A stretch of 8,118 nt of DNA, from NCBI GenBank assembly GCA_046723645.1, contig JBKOUY010000079.1, forward strand, positions 1 through 8,118, read 5' to 3'. Positions within the stretch are counted from its first letter, which is position 1, and every line of letters begins with the position of its first letter. The DNA is from DASQUK01 sp046723645 (GTDB lineage Bacteria; Actinomycetota; Acidimicrobiia; Acidimicrobiales; VFJN01). This document shows, piece by piece, positions 1 to 6,347 of this stretch. The notes beneath the pieces are model-generated. The model saw nothing but the letters and a program-made list of their open reading frames with translations. It made no database searches and was not told the origin of the DNA. The position numbers and the translations under genes were made by a program.

Positions 1-7
1 CGGCGGC

Positions 8-781
8 TCACGCGTCGAGAAAAGCCTTGACGATCGGTGAGATCCAACCGGCGCGCTCCAGCATTCCGACGTGGGTGGTTCCGGGCAGGATTGCGAGCTG
101 AGAGGCCGGCAGCGCCGGGGCCAGGTCACCGAAGACACCGCCGCCGAGCCGGCGGAACATGTCGACCGCGTGTTCCAGGCGAGTGCCGTCGGCATCGCCG
201 ATGAGAACGAGCACGGGTGCAGCGAGCTCGTCGATCTGCCAGTCGAACGGGGTCAGGTCGAGCTGCTTCAACTTCTCGACCAGCGTTGGAAACCCGGACG
301 GATCCGGCGCGGCTCGGTCGTACGCATCGCGCCAGGGAGTACCGTCGAACAGCGCGGGTGTGATGTTCTCGATCCCCTTGGTGACGTCCGGATAGAGACC
401 GTCGCTGCTGTAGGACGCCGACGCCACCGCGAGCTTGCCCACGGATCCCGGGTGCCGCAGGCCGAGTTGCAGCGCCACGCCGCCGCCGAGGCTGTAGCCG
501 TAGACGTCGGCCGCCTCGACGCCCAGGTGCGCCATCAGAGCCGCCGTGTCGTCGGCGAACTGTTCGTACGAGAACGGTCGGTCGATGTCGGCGGTGTGCC
601 CGTGGCCCTGGAACTCCACGGCGATGACCTGACGGCCTTCGGCCAGCGCAGGGACGAGGTCGCCCATCAGCTCGACGGTCATGTACGCACCGGGCAACAT
701 CAGCAATGGGTCACCCCTGCCGTGGATCTCGTAGTACATGCTCAGCCCGTTGACGGGGGCGTAGCCGGCCTCGTTCGTCAT
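8..781 (-). CDS. alpha/beta fold hydrolase
   Basis: A 257-residue protein, the usual length for a single-domain alpha/beta hydrolase. It has no signal peptide or membrane segment, so it is probably cytoplasmic. Visible family marks are the LPGAY turn near residues 29-33 (oxyanion-hole position), the nucleophile elbow GYSLGG at 95-100 with Ser97, the strand VLVLIGDAD at 190-198 with Asp198 (or Asp196) as the likely acid, and PGTTH at 233-237 with His237 as the likely base. The catalytic triad therefore looks complete. The family cleaves esters, lactones, epoxides or C-C bonds, and the substrate cannot be read from the sequence. The ATG at 781 is supported by GAGGAG upstream. It is the last gene of the minus-strand set, 104 bases after the efflux pump, so it could act on the pumped compound or a relative of it (inference). 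The stop codon lies 8 bases from the window edge. Confidence 0.93.
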   Translation of the reverse strand: MTNEAGYAPVNGLSMYYEIHGRGDPLLMLPGAYMTVELMGDLVPALAEGRQVIAVEFQGHGHTADIDRPFSYEQFADDTAALMAHLGVEAADVYGYSLGGGVALQLGLRHPGSVGKLAVASASYSSDGLYPDVTKGIENITPALFDGTPWRDAYDRAAPDPSGFPTLVEKLKQLDLTPFDWQIDELAAPVLVLIGDADGTRLEHAVDMFRRLGGGVFGDLAPALPASQLAILPGTTHVGMLERAGWISPIVKAFLDA

Positions 782-787
782 CGTCGT

Positions 788-793
788 CTCCTC
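788..793 (-). promoter_or_regulatory. Strong ribosome binding site of the hydrolase
   Basis: GAGGAG on the minus strand, 6 bases before the ATG at 781. This is the best Shine-Dalgarno match among the minus-strand genes, and it fixes the hydrolase start. An inverted repeat CTACG (806-810) / CGTAG (822-826) with an 11-base loop lies just upstream. It may be chance or a leader or operator structure. Confidence 0.6.
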
Positions 794-864
794 AAGTCGC
801 CGCGCCTACGGTAAGCGCCCGCGTAGACCGCACTCGGGTGCCCCCGGCCGGAACCGCCCAGCAA

Positions 865-879
865 CCCCCGGCTCGGGGG
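865..879 (-). terminator. GC-rich hairpin just after the efflux gene
   Basis: On the minus strand this reads CCCCCG-AGC-CGGGGG, a perfect 6-base-pair stem with a 3-base loop, starting 6 bases after the MFS stop codon. Only two T residues follow, so it is not a classical intrinsic terminator. In high-GC actinobacteria, hairpins lacking a U-tract are sometimes proposed as terminators or mRNA stabilisers. A second palindromic block with CCGGCCGG at its core follows at about 845-852. If it terminates transcription, the hydrolase would need its own promoter in 782-864. Confidence 0.35.
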
Positions 880-885
880 CGAGGC

Positions 886-2484
886 TCAGCGGTCCCAACA
901 GCACCCGGGTACGCCGGCGGCGACCGCAGCGCCTGCGGTTTCGAGTGCAGGGACGGGGACAGCCTCGGGTTCGGCCCTGGTGACGGGTGCGGGTCGGGAA
1001 GGCAGGAAGCGGGCGGCGAAGGCGGCGCCCGCGATGAGGACGGCGGCGGCGACGAGGCAGCCGACCTGGAACCCGTCGAAGAATGCGGCCTGGGACGCCT
1101 CGAGCAACGGTTGGCCGGCGGGCCCCAGCTGGTGGGCGACGGCGAGTGCGGCGCCGACGGAGTCACTGGCGGCGTCGGCGGCGGGTGCGGGGAGCGAGCC
1201 GGCTGCGTCCTGGATGCCCGACGCGAACAGCGACGCGTAGACGCTGCCGATGATGGCGACGCCGAGGGTCGCGCCGAGCTCGCGCGTGGCGTCGTTGACG
1301 GCGGAACCGACGCCGGCCTTCTCCTTGGGCACGACACCCATGATCGCCTCGGTGGCGGGAGCGGTCGTGAAGCCCATACCGAGACCGGCGAGGATCATCT
1401 GGCCGACGATCTCGATGTAGGGCGTGGCGATGCTGGCGGTGGACACCCAGGCGAAGGAGATCCCGACGAGCAACAGCCCCGTGGCGACAACGGCTTTGTT
1501 GCCGAAGGCGACGGCGAGGCGCACGCCCACGATCGAGCCGATGGCGATGCAGGTGGCGACGGGAAGGATCCGTACGCCGGTGCTCAGGGGGGCATAGCCC
1601 TTGAGGAACTGGAAGTACTGCGTGATGAGGAAGATGAAGCCGGCGAGGGCGAAGAAGATCACCATGATCGAGCCGCTGGCGGCCGAGAACCGCAGGTTGC
1701 GGAACAGCGTGACGTCAAGCATCGGATGGGGCTGCCGGCGCTCCCATGTGACGAACACGATGGCCGCGGCGGCGGCGAGCGCGAAGCCGACCGTGGTCGA
1801 CGGGTCGGTCCAGCCTCGATCGGGGGCCTCGATGATCGTGTACACCAGCGTGCCGATCGTGAAGGTGGACAGGGCGAGACCAACGACGTCGACCGGCGGC
1901 GTGGCCGGGTCCCGCGACGTCGGCACGAAGAAGAGCACACCGATGAACGTCACCGCCGCCACCGGTGCCATGGCGACGAAGACGCTGCCCCACCAGAAGT
2001 GCTCGAGCAGCCAGCCGCCCGTGATCGGCCCCAGGGCGACCCCGAGGCCCGTCATGGCACCCCAGATGCCAATGGCGCGCGCCCTCTCGCCGCGCTCGGT
2101 GTACAGGTTGGTGATGATCGACAGCGTGGCAGGAAAGATCACCGCCGCACCCACCCCCATCACCGCCCGTACCCCGATCAGCGCTCCCGGGCTGTCGACG
2201 AACCCACCGATGGTCGTCCCAATTCCGAACACCGCCAGGCCGGTGAGCAGGGCACCCTTGCGGCCGTAGCGGTCGCTGAGGCTTCCGGCCGCGAGCACTA
2301 ACGCGGCGAAGGTCAGCGTGTAGGCATCGACCACCCACTGCAGCTCCCGGGTCGACGCGTTCAGCTGACGCACCAACGACGGCAGGGCGATGTTCACGAT
2401 CGTCGTGTCGACGTTGATGGTGAACGCAGCCAGGCACAACACGGCCAGCGCCACGCCCCGATGGACTCGCACCGTCGTCAGCAT
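886..2484 (-). CDS. DHA2-family MFS drug/proton antiporter (EmrB/QacA type)
   Basis: A 532-residue, strongly hydrophobic inner-membrane protein, of the length and helix pattern expected for the 14-helix DHA2 group. Marker motifs are in order: DTTIVNIALP at 26-35 (motif D1, first helix), GSLSDRYGRKGA at 67-78 (motif A, loop 2-3), Arg106 with GVGAA in helix 4 (motif B) and GVALGPITGG at 148-157 (antiporter motif C). A hydrophilic tail of about 40 residues follows the last helix and ends in CCWDR. Members export drugs, dyes or endogenous metabolites in exchange for protons, and specificity cannot be predicted. The ATG at 2484 is chosen because it leaves a normal short N-terminus before helix 1. 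No clear Shine-Dalgarno precedes it, and a GTG four codons in is possible. It lies 88 bases after the cupin gene, in the same direction as the LuxR-type regulator, which may control it (inference). Confidence 0.95.
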   Translation of the reverse strand: MLTTVRVHRGVALAVLCLAAFTINVDTTIVNIALPSLVRQLNASTRELQWVVDAYTLTFAALVLAAGSLSDRYGRKGALLTGLAVFGIGTTIGGFVDSPGALIGVRAVMGVGAAVIFPATLSIITNLYTERGERARAIGIWGAMTGLGVALGPITGGWLLEHFWWGSVFVAMAPVAAVTFIGVLFFVPTSRDPATPPVDVVGLALSTFTIGTLVYTIIEAPDRGWTDPSTTVGFALAAAAAIVFVTWERRQPHPMLDVTLFRNLRFSAASGSIMVIFFALAGFIFLITQYFQFLKGYAPLSTGVRILPVATCIAIGSIVGVRLAVAFGNKAVVATGLLLVGISFAWVSTASIATPYIEIVGQMILAGLGMGFTTAPATEAIMGVVPKEKAGVGSAVNDATRELGATLGVAIIGSVYASLFASGIQDAAGSLPAPAADAASDSVGAALAVAHQLGPAGQPLLEASQAAFFDGFQVGCLVAAAVLIAGAAFAARFLPSRPAPVTRAEPEAVPVPALETAGAAVAAGVPGCCWDR

Positions 2485-2519
2485 GAGACAACGATGACGA
2501 GCGGGTCACCGCGCGGACA

Positions 2520-2535
2520 TCCGTAGATTCACGGA
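2520..2535. promoter_or_regulatory. Inverted repeat upstream of the efflux gene
   Basis: TCCGT-AGATTC-ACGGA is a perfect 5-base inverted repeat with a 6-base AT-richer centre. It sits 36 bases before the MFS start, in the 88-base gap between cupin and MFS. The position suits an operator or a small hairpin in the leader. Short arms like these arise by chance often, so this is only a candidate. Confidence 0.25.
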
Positions 2536-2572
2536 CTTTGTGGTGCGATGTGCCGACCGTCGTCGGCCGCGG

Positions 2573-2911
2573 TCAGATCCGGAAGATGCTCAGGTAGGTC
2601 GACGGGACGAGCGCCTCGAAGTCCTGATGGGTGGATCCGGCCGCGGCGGCGTACCCGTCGCCCGCGTCGAGCTCCTCGCCCTGGTTCCGGATGCGCCCGT
2701 CGACGAGGTAGAAGAACTCGGCATACTCGTGCGCATGCGGGGCCCCGCGGTAGCCCGCGTCGGCCTCAACTAGGACCACCTGGTAGCCGTCGGCAGAGCC
2801 GAGGACCTTGGCTCGCGCGTCGCCCGTCGATCCCCAGGGCATCCACTGGGCGTCAGCAGCGTGTTTGATGTCCCATCCGTGAGTTGATGGTTGGCTGTCG
2901 GTCGCTGCCAC
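2573..2911 (-). CDS. Small single-domain cupin protein
   Basis: A 112-residue single cupin. Motif 1 is seen as PHAHEYAEFFYLVDG at residues 58-72, with His59, His61 and Glu65 as likely metal ligands. Motif 2 is GDGYAAAAGSTHQDF at 84-98, with His95 as the fourth ligand. The full 3-His/1-Glu set suggests a metal-binding cupin, either enzyme (dioxygenase, isomerase or similar) or ligand sensor. The final residues TYLSIFRI form the closing beta strand, so the domain appears complete. The start is GTG at 2911, supported by AAGGAG at 2917-2922. An in-frame ATG at residue 24 would leave out the first strands. It lies 45 bases after the LuxR-type regulator and before the efflux pump, so co-transcription with the regulator is likely. 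The reaction and substrate are unknown. Confidence 0.88.
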   Translation of the reverse strand: MAATDSQPSTHGWDIKHAADAQWMPWGSTGDARAKVLGSADGYQVVLVEADAGYRGAPHAHEYAEFFYLVDGRIRNQGEELDAGDGYAAAAGSTHQDFEALVPSTYLSIFRI

Positions 2912-2916
2912 GTCGT

Positions 2917-2922
2917 CTCCTT
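2917..2922 (-). promoter_or_regulatory. Ribosome binding site that sets the cupin GTG start
   Basis: AAGGAG on the minus strand, 5 bases before the GTG at 2911. It decides for this non-ATG start over the internal ATG and supports independent translation of the cupin after the luxR stop at 2957. Confidence 0.6.
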
Positions 2923-2934
2923 GTCGTGCAATCG

Positions 2935-2959
2935 TGACGCCACACCCGCGGCGCCGTCA
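2935..2959 (-). other. Imperfect inverted repeat over the luxR stop codon
   Basis: On the minus strand TGACGGC, which contains the luxR TGA, can pair with GGCGTCA 11 bases later, with 6 of 7 positions complementary. It ends 13 bases before the cupin Shine-Dalgarno. It has no T-tract, so it is more likely a processing or stabilising stem, or chance, than a terminator. Confidence 0.2.
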
Positions 2960-5191
2960 TCGGAAGTTTTTCGGATTCCTCGGGTCGCTGGCGCCGTTGT
3001 CGCCGGTGCGGTCGAGGGCCCAGGCGACGATCCGAGCGCGTCGGGCGAATCCGAGCTTGGCTTTGATGTGCTCGACATGGGACTCGACGGTGCGCGTGGA
3101 GATGATCAGGCGTTGGGCGATCTCCCGGTTCGTGAGTCCGCGAGCAACCAGATCGGCGACCTCCTGCTCCCGCGAGCTCAGTGGCCCGTGGCGGTCGCGG
3201 TCGACGTCGTGGAGTGCCTCGTCCATCAGCTCGTCGGATGACAGCTGCGAGCCCTCGGCGCCGAGCTGGTCCCCCTCCGCCGAGCCCACCGCCGCCAGCG
3301 CTCGGTCCAGCCAGGGCTGGACCTGCCGGCGCAGCTGCTCGTGAAGCTGGAGGCCATCTCGCCGCGCAACGGATTCGGCCGCCCCGGCGAGCCGGAGAGC
3401 CGAACGGTGGCGGCCCTCCCCGCTGGCCAGGGCGACGCCGGTCCACCAGAGCCAGCCAGGATCTTCGTAGTTGCCGCCCAACTGTCGCAGCAGGCCGATG
3501 ATCTCGGTGACGTGGGCCCTCAGGCCCGGAATGTCGCCGGCGGCGATGGCCCCGAAGGCCATGCTGCCGATGCCGTAGAGCGAGCTGGTGATGCTGCCGT
3601 TGCTGCGGTTGAGCTCCAGCGCCTCCCGAACGCACGGGTCGGCTCGGTCGGGGTCGCCGCCCAGCTGGAGCGTCATCCCCAGGAAGGCGAGTGCGAGCCC
3701 GAGGCCGTACCGGTCGCCGTGACGACGGAACAGGGAGGCGCTCTCCTCGCCGAGTCGCCGGGCCTCGTCGAGGTCGCCTTGCGCCATTGCTACGACGGCC
3801 AGGCCGCGGAGGCGCCGCGCGATGCCCAGGGGATCGTCCAGCTGCCGCTCGATGGCAACGCTCTCGTTCAGCAGCGCGCGTGTCGACGCGTAGTCGCGCT
3901 GTCGCCAGGCGAGACGACTGGCGCGCGCGAGGCCGCTGGCCCGGAGTCCGAGGTCCTCGCTGTCCGCACGCCGCCCGAGCATCTCCTCGAGCCATGCCCG
4001 CCCCTCGTTGGCGCGGCCGCGGATCGCCCACGCCGGTGCCAGCGCGGTGCACAGGCGCAGACCGAGGTCATCGGCCTGGTCACGGGCCCAGCGCAGCGCC
4101 GCCCGGAAGTTGTCGTCCTCCTCCTCCAGCTGTACCAGGACGGCACCGGCCTCGATGCTGCGGAGCTTGCCCTCCGACCGCAGCGCCTGTGCGAGGTAGT
4201 GCTCGGCGTGGCGGCGCCGCGTGACGTCCAGGAGGCCCCGGGCGACGAGCCACGACTCGGCGCATTGGCGGACCGGCTCGAGCAGCCGGTAGCGCATCTT
4301 CCCGGGTGTCGGTTCGGCCAGCACCAGCGAGCTGTCGACGAGTGACGCCAAGCCGTCCAACACGTCATCCGCGGGCTGCAGGGCCTGTGCCGCCTCGAAG
4401 TCGAATCCACCGGCGAACACCGACAGCTGCTCGAACAGCAACTGCTCGGCGGGCTGAAGCAGCTGGTAGCTCCAGTCGAGTGTTGCCTCCATCGTCCGCT
4501 GCCGCGGGCTGGCGTCGCGGACGTGGCTGCGCAACAGGCCCAGTGCGGGTTCCATCCGATCGAGGATCTCCGTCGGGGTCAGCACCCGACTCCACGCGGC
4601 GGTCAGCTCGATGGCCAGGGGGAGGCCGTCCAGGCGCCGGCAGATCTCCTTGACGACCAGGGTGTTCGACGGGTCGAGGCCGGCGCCCGGCGCGCTCAGG
4701 GCGGACCGATCGATGAACAGCTCGACCGCCTGTTCGAGGTCGAGCGGCGGGACCCGCCAGACCTGCTCGCCGTTCAGGCCCAGCGCCGCTCGGCTGGTGG
4801 CCAGGACCTGCAGCGATCGGCAACCGTCGAGCAGCCTCGAGACGAGTGCCGCGACCGGGCCGACGACGTGTTCACAGTTGTCGAGCACCAGGAGGAGCCG
4901 CTTGGGGGACATCTCCTCGACGAGGGCGTCCTCCGCTGACCCCAGGGGCCGGTCGTCGATTCCGAGGGAAGCTGCGACGGCGGACGCGACCAGGCAACCG
5001 TCCCCGACCCGCGCCAGCTCGACGAAGCGCACGCCGGCCGGGTACCGGTCAAGGAGCCGGTCGGCCAGCTCCAAGCCGAGCCGCGTCTTGCCGCAGCCGG
5101 GTGCCCCGACCAGGGTGACCAATCGGGCGCCATCGAGGATCCCCACCAGTTCGCGGGCATCCGCCTCACGGCCGATGAACCGGGTCAACAA
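2957..5191 (-). CDS. LuxR-family regulator with N-terminal NB-ARC/STAND-type ATPase
   Basis: A 744-residue cytoplasmic transcription regulator. The N-terminus LTRFIGRE leads into a nucleotide-binding domain with Walker A GAPGCGKT (29-36), Walker B LLLVLDNCEHV (99-109, Asp104), the ATSR element (131-134) and GLPLAIEL (189-196), the usual order in this family. A long helical, Ala/Leu/Arg-rich region, about 320-640, looks like TPR-type repeats. The C-terminus is a LuxR/GerE helix-turn-helix at about 669-730 (LSSREQEVADLVARGLTNREIA, then the recognition helix STRTVESHVEHI). Such proteins are thought to switch with ATP and an inducer bound by the repeat region. The start is a TTG at 5191, directly followed by a second TTG. 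No ATG or GTG occurs between the upstream in-frame TGA and this point, and the protein then begins exactly where relatives do. It is divergent from the HxlR gene and heads the cupin-pump-hydrolase set, so it probably activates one or both sides (inference). Confidence 0.94.
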   Translation of the reverse strand: MLTRFIGREADARELVGILDGARLVTLVGAPGCGKTRLGLELADRLLDRYPAGVRFVELARVGDGCLVASAVAASLGIDDRPLGSAEDALVEEMSPKRLLLVLDNCEHVVGPVAALVSRLLDGCRSLQVLATSRAALGLNGEQVWRVPPLDLEQAVELFIDRSALSAPGAGLDPSNTLVVKEICRRLDGLPLAIELTAAWSRVLTPTEILDRMEPALGLLRSHVRDASPRQRTMEATLDWSYQLLQPAEQLLFEQLSVFAGGFDFEAAQALQPADDVLDGLASLVDSSLVLAEPTPGKMRYRLLEPVRQCAESWLVARGLLDVTRRRHAEHYLAQALRSEGKLRSIEAGAVLVQLEEEDDNFRAALRWARDQADDLGLRLCTALAPAWAIRGRANEGRAWLEEMLGRRADSEDLGLRASGLARASRLAWRQRDYASTRALLNESVAIERQLDDPLGIARRLRGLAVVAMAQGDLDEARRLGEESASLFRRHGDRYGLGLALAFLGMTLQLGGDPDRADPCVREALELNRSNGSITSSLYGIGSMAFGAIAAGDIPGLRAHVTEIIGLLRQLGGNYEDPGWLWWTGVALASGEGRHRSALRLAGAAESVARRDGLQLHEQLRRQVQPWLDRALAAVGSAEGDQLGAEGSQLSSDELMDEALHDVDRDRHGPLSSREQEVADLVARGLTNREIAQRLIISTRTVESHVEHIKAKLGFARRARIVAWALDRTGDNGASDPRNPKNFR

Positions 5192-5299
5192 GCGACTACC
5201 GCCGCCCTGGACCGCAGCACACTCGGCGATGCTAACTAGTCATCTACGAAAAACGGAGCATCAACTACTGAAAAAGAAGGGCCAAAGTAGGCTCGCAGC
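5192..5299. promoter_or_regulatory. Divergent intergenic promoter region between the two regulators
   Basis: This 108-base gap holds the 5' ends of both regulator genes. Its part at about 5228-5290 is clearly AT-richer than anything else in the window, with A-runs and an ACTAGT palindrome. For the leftward gene, TAGCAT (minus strand, 5229-5234) fits a TANNNT -10 box and would give a leader of roughly 30 bases. I see no convincing -35 at proper spacing. Repeated elements are present: GATGCT (5228-5233) is inverted as AGCATC (5257-5262), and AACTAGT (5234-5240) recurs as AACTACT (5263-5269), both 29 bases apart. They could be binding sites for either regulator. The promoter role is inferred from position and composition. 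Confidence 0.6.
5288..5293 (+). promoter_or_regulatory. Candidate -10 box for a leaderless hxlR-type transcript
   Basis: TAGGCT matches the actinobacterial TANNNT -10 consensus. It ends 6 bases before the ATG at 5300, so transcription would begin at or next to the A of the start codon. The alternative is to read AGTAGG (5286-5291) as a weak Shine-Dalgarno 8 bases before the ATG. The purine run GAAGG at 5276-5280 is too far upstream to serve. No good -35 hexamer is visible. Confidence 0.4.
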
Positions 5300-5941
5300 A
5301 TGGGCCGCCGCCGCTATCACCACTACTGCCCCGTCGCTCGAGCGCTCGACGTGGTCGGGGAGCGATGGAGCCTGCTCATCGCCCGTGAGTTGCTCCTCGG
5401 CCCCCGGCGCTTCACCGACCTGGCCGACGGCCTGCCCGGAATCGGCTCGAGCATCCTCACCAGCCGCCTTATGGACCTCGAGCGGAGCGGACTCGTCACG
5501 AAGCGGACGTTGCCCCCTCCCGCCGCCTCGGTGGTCTACGAGCTCACGGACCTGGGTCGCGGCCTGGCTCCCGTGCTGGTGGCCCTGGCCGACTGGGGAA
5601 TGAACCTTCTGGGTGATCCCCGGGACGACGACGAGGTCCGCAGCTCCTGGCTGGTGCTGGGCCTCGCCGCCACAGCGAAGCCCGCCGTGCCCGTCCCCGA
5701 CGGCACCTACGAGCTGCGGGTCGACGACGAGACGTTCAACGTCCGATCGCACGACGGTCACCTTCAGTCCGCCCACGGACCGGCACCGAACCCCCAGGCC
5801 ACGATCACCCTGACGGCCGAGACGCTGGCGGCGATCGGTGGTGGCGAGCTGCAGGTCCCCAGCCGAGAGGCCGACCGGCTGATAGCAATCGAGGGTGACG
5901 CCGCTGGCGCCCGGCGGTTGCTCGAGTCCCTCACCCGCTGA
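5300..5941 (+). CDS. HxlR-family regulator fused to SCP2-like lipid-binding domain
   Basis: A 213-residue protein with two parts. Residues 1-105 are an HxlR winged helix-turn-helix: the hallmark YCPVARALDVVGERWSLLI (9-27), the recognition-helix region GIGSSILTSRLMDLERSGLV (47-66) and the wing LPPPAASVVYELTDLG (71-86). Residues about 115-213 resemble an SCP2 sterol-carrier fold, with a DGTYELRVDDETFNVRSHDG hairpin segment and a final amphipathic helix. Fusions of this kind are a known actinobacterial arrangement, and the SCP2 part may bind a hydrophobic effector. Cys10 is the only cysteine. N-terminal cysteines in HxlR relatives such as HypR and YodB sense disulfide or quinone stress, so redox or electrophile sensing is possible (inference). 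It is divergent from the LuxR-type gene and 13 bases before the small ferredoxin-fold gene, and it is likely autoregulated. Confidence 0.93.
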   Translation: MGRRRYHHYCPVARALDVVGERWSLLIARELLLGPRRFTDLADGLPGIGSSILTSRLMDLERSGLVTKRTLPPPAASVVYELTDLGRGLAPVLVALADWGMNLLGDPRDDDEVRSSWLVLGLAATAKPAVPVPDGTYELRVDDETFNVRSHDGHLQSAHGPAPNPQATITLTAETLAAIGGGELQVPSREADRLIAIEGDAAGARRLLESLTR

Positions 5942-5943
5942 AT

Positions 5944-5948
5944 GGAGG
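5944..5948 (+). promoter_or_regulatory. Ribosome binding site that sets the start of the DUF3291-like gene
   Basis: GGAGG lies 6 bases before the ATG at 5955 and 2 bases after the HxlR stop. This supports starting the downstream protein at 5955 rather than at the in-frame ATG at 5895, which would overlap the regulator by 47 bases and add a low-complexity 20-residue leader. Confidence 0.7.
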
Positions 5949-5954
5949 ACCGCC

Positions 5955-6347
5955 ATGCCCGCCTTGCCCTGGACATCCCGGAGCACGCCCGACCCAGAGG
6001 CAAGCTACGTGGTGATGGGCAGCAGGTTGCCACTGCGCGGCTACCGCTTCATCCCACGATTCCTGGCGCACTCGATGAAGATCCGTCGGCAGCTCGCCAC
6101 CGCCGAGGGCCTCATCGGCTACGCGCTCAACGCCCGGCTGGCGCACAAGGAGTTCTGGACGGTGTCGGTGTGGCAGGCGCGGGACGACCTCGACCGCTTT
6201 GCTGCGGCGAACCCCCACGCCACGATCATTCGCACCAAGCCGGAGCGGATGGCCCAGTCGAAGTTCGTGTTCTGGACCTGCCAAGGACGCGACGTACCCA
6301 TCCCGTGGGCGGGGGTCTCAGAACGCCTCGACGCGCCGGACGCCTGA
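5955..6347 (+). CDS. CrtA/DUF3291-like small ferredoxin-fold (monooxygenase-like) protein
   Basis: A 130-residue soluble protein. Visible features are an N-terminal PW motif (LPWTSR, 4-9), a first strand YVVMGSRLPL (18-27), a basic helix FIPRFLAHSMKIRRQLA (32-48), GLIGYALNA (52-60), a strand EFWTVSVW (66-73), a helix around DDLDRFAAANPHATIIRTK (77-95) and a final strand FVFWT (104-108). This beta-alpha-beta pattern, with a conserved FWT/SxW and a His near the second helix (PHA, His88), fits the dimeric alpha/beta-barrel superfamily. That superfamily includes antibiotic-biosynthesis monooxygenases, the spheroidene monooxygenase CrtA and DUF3291. Enzymatic activity is not shown, and many relatives are uncharacterised. 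Its start 13 bases after the HxlR-SCP2 stop strongly suggests co-transcription, possibly as the main target of that regulator. Confidence 0.8.
   Translation: MPALPWTSRSTPDPEASYVVMGSRLPLRGYRFIPRFLAHSMKIRRQLATAEGLIGYALNARLAHKEFWTVSVWQARDDLDRFAAANPHATIIRTKPERMAQSKFVFWTCQGRDVPIPWAGVSERLDAPDA

Noticed and set aside
838..2301. A 487-codon open frame on the plus strand, opposite the efflux gene
   Set aside because: Its translation is low-complexity Gly/Asp/Glu/Arg sequence typical of the antisense of a high-GC gene. The opposite frame is a clear MFS transporter with all motifs.
3341..4345. A 334-codon plus-strand frame opposite the LuxR-type regulator
   Set aside because: It has the same composition bias as other antisense shadows. 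The regulator frame is continuous from Walker A to the helix-turn-helix.
5235..5240. The ACTAGT palindrome and AT-rich patch as a mobile-element end or attachment site
   Set aside because: There is no matching terminal repeat, target duplication, integrase or transposase anywhere in the window. A promoter explains the composition better.
5895..5954. An N-terminal extension of the DUF3291-like protein from the ATG at 5895
   Set aside because: It would overlap the HxlR gene and is low-complexity. GGAGG sits correctly before the ATG at 5955.
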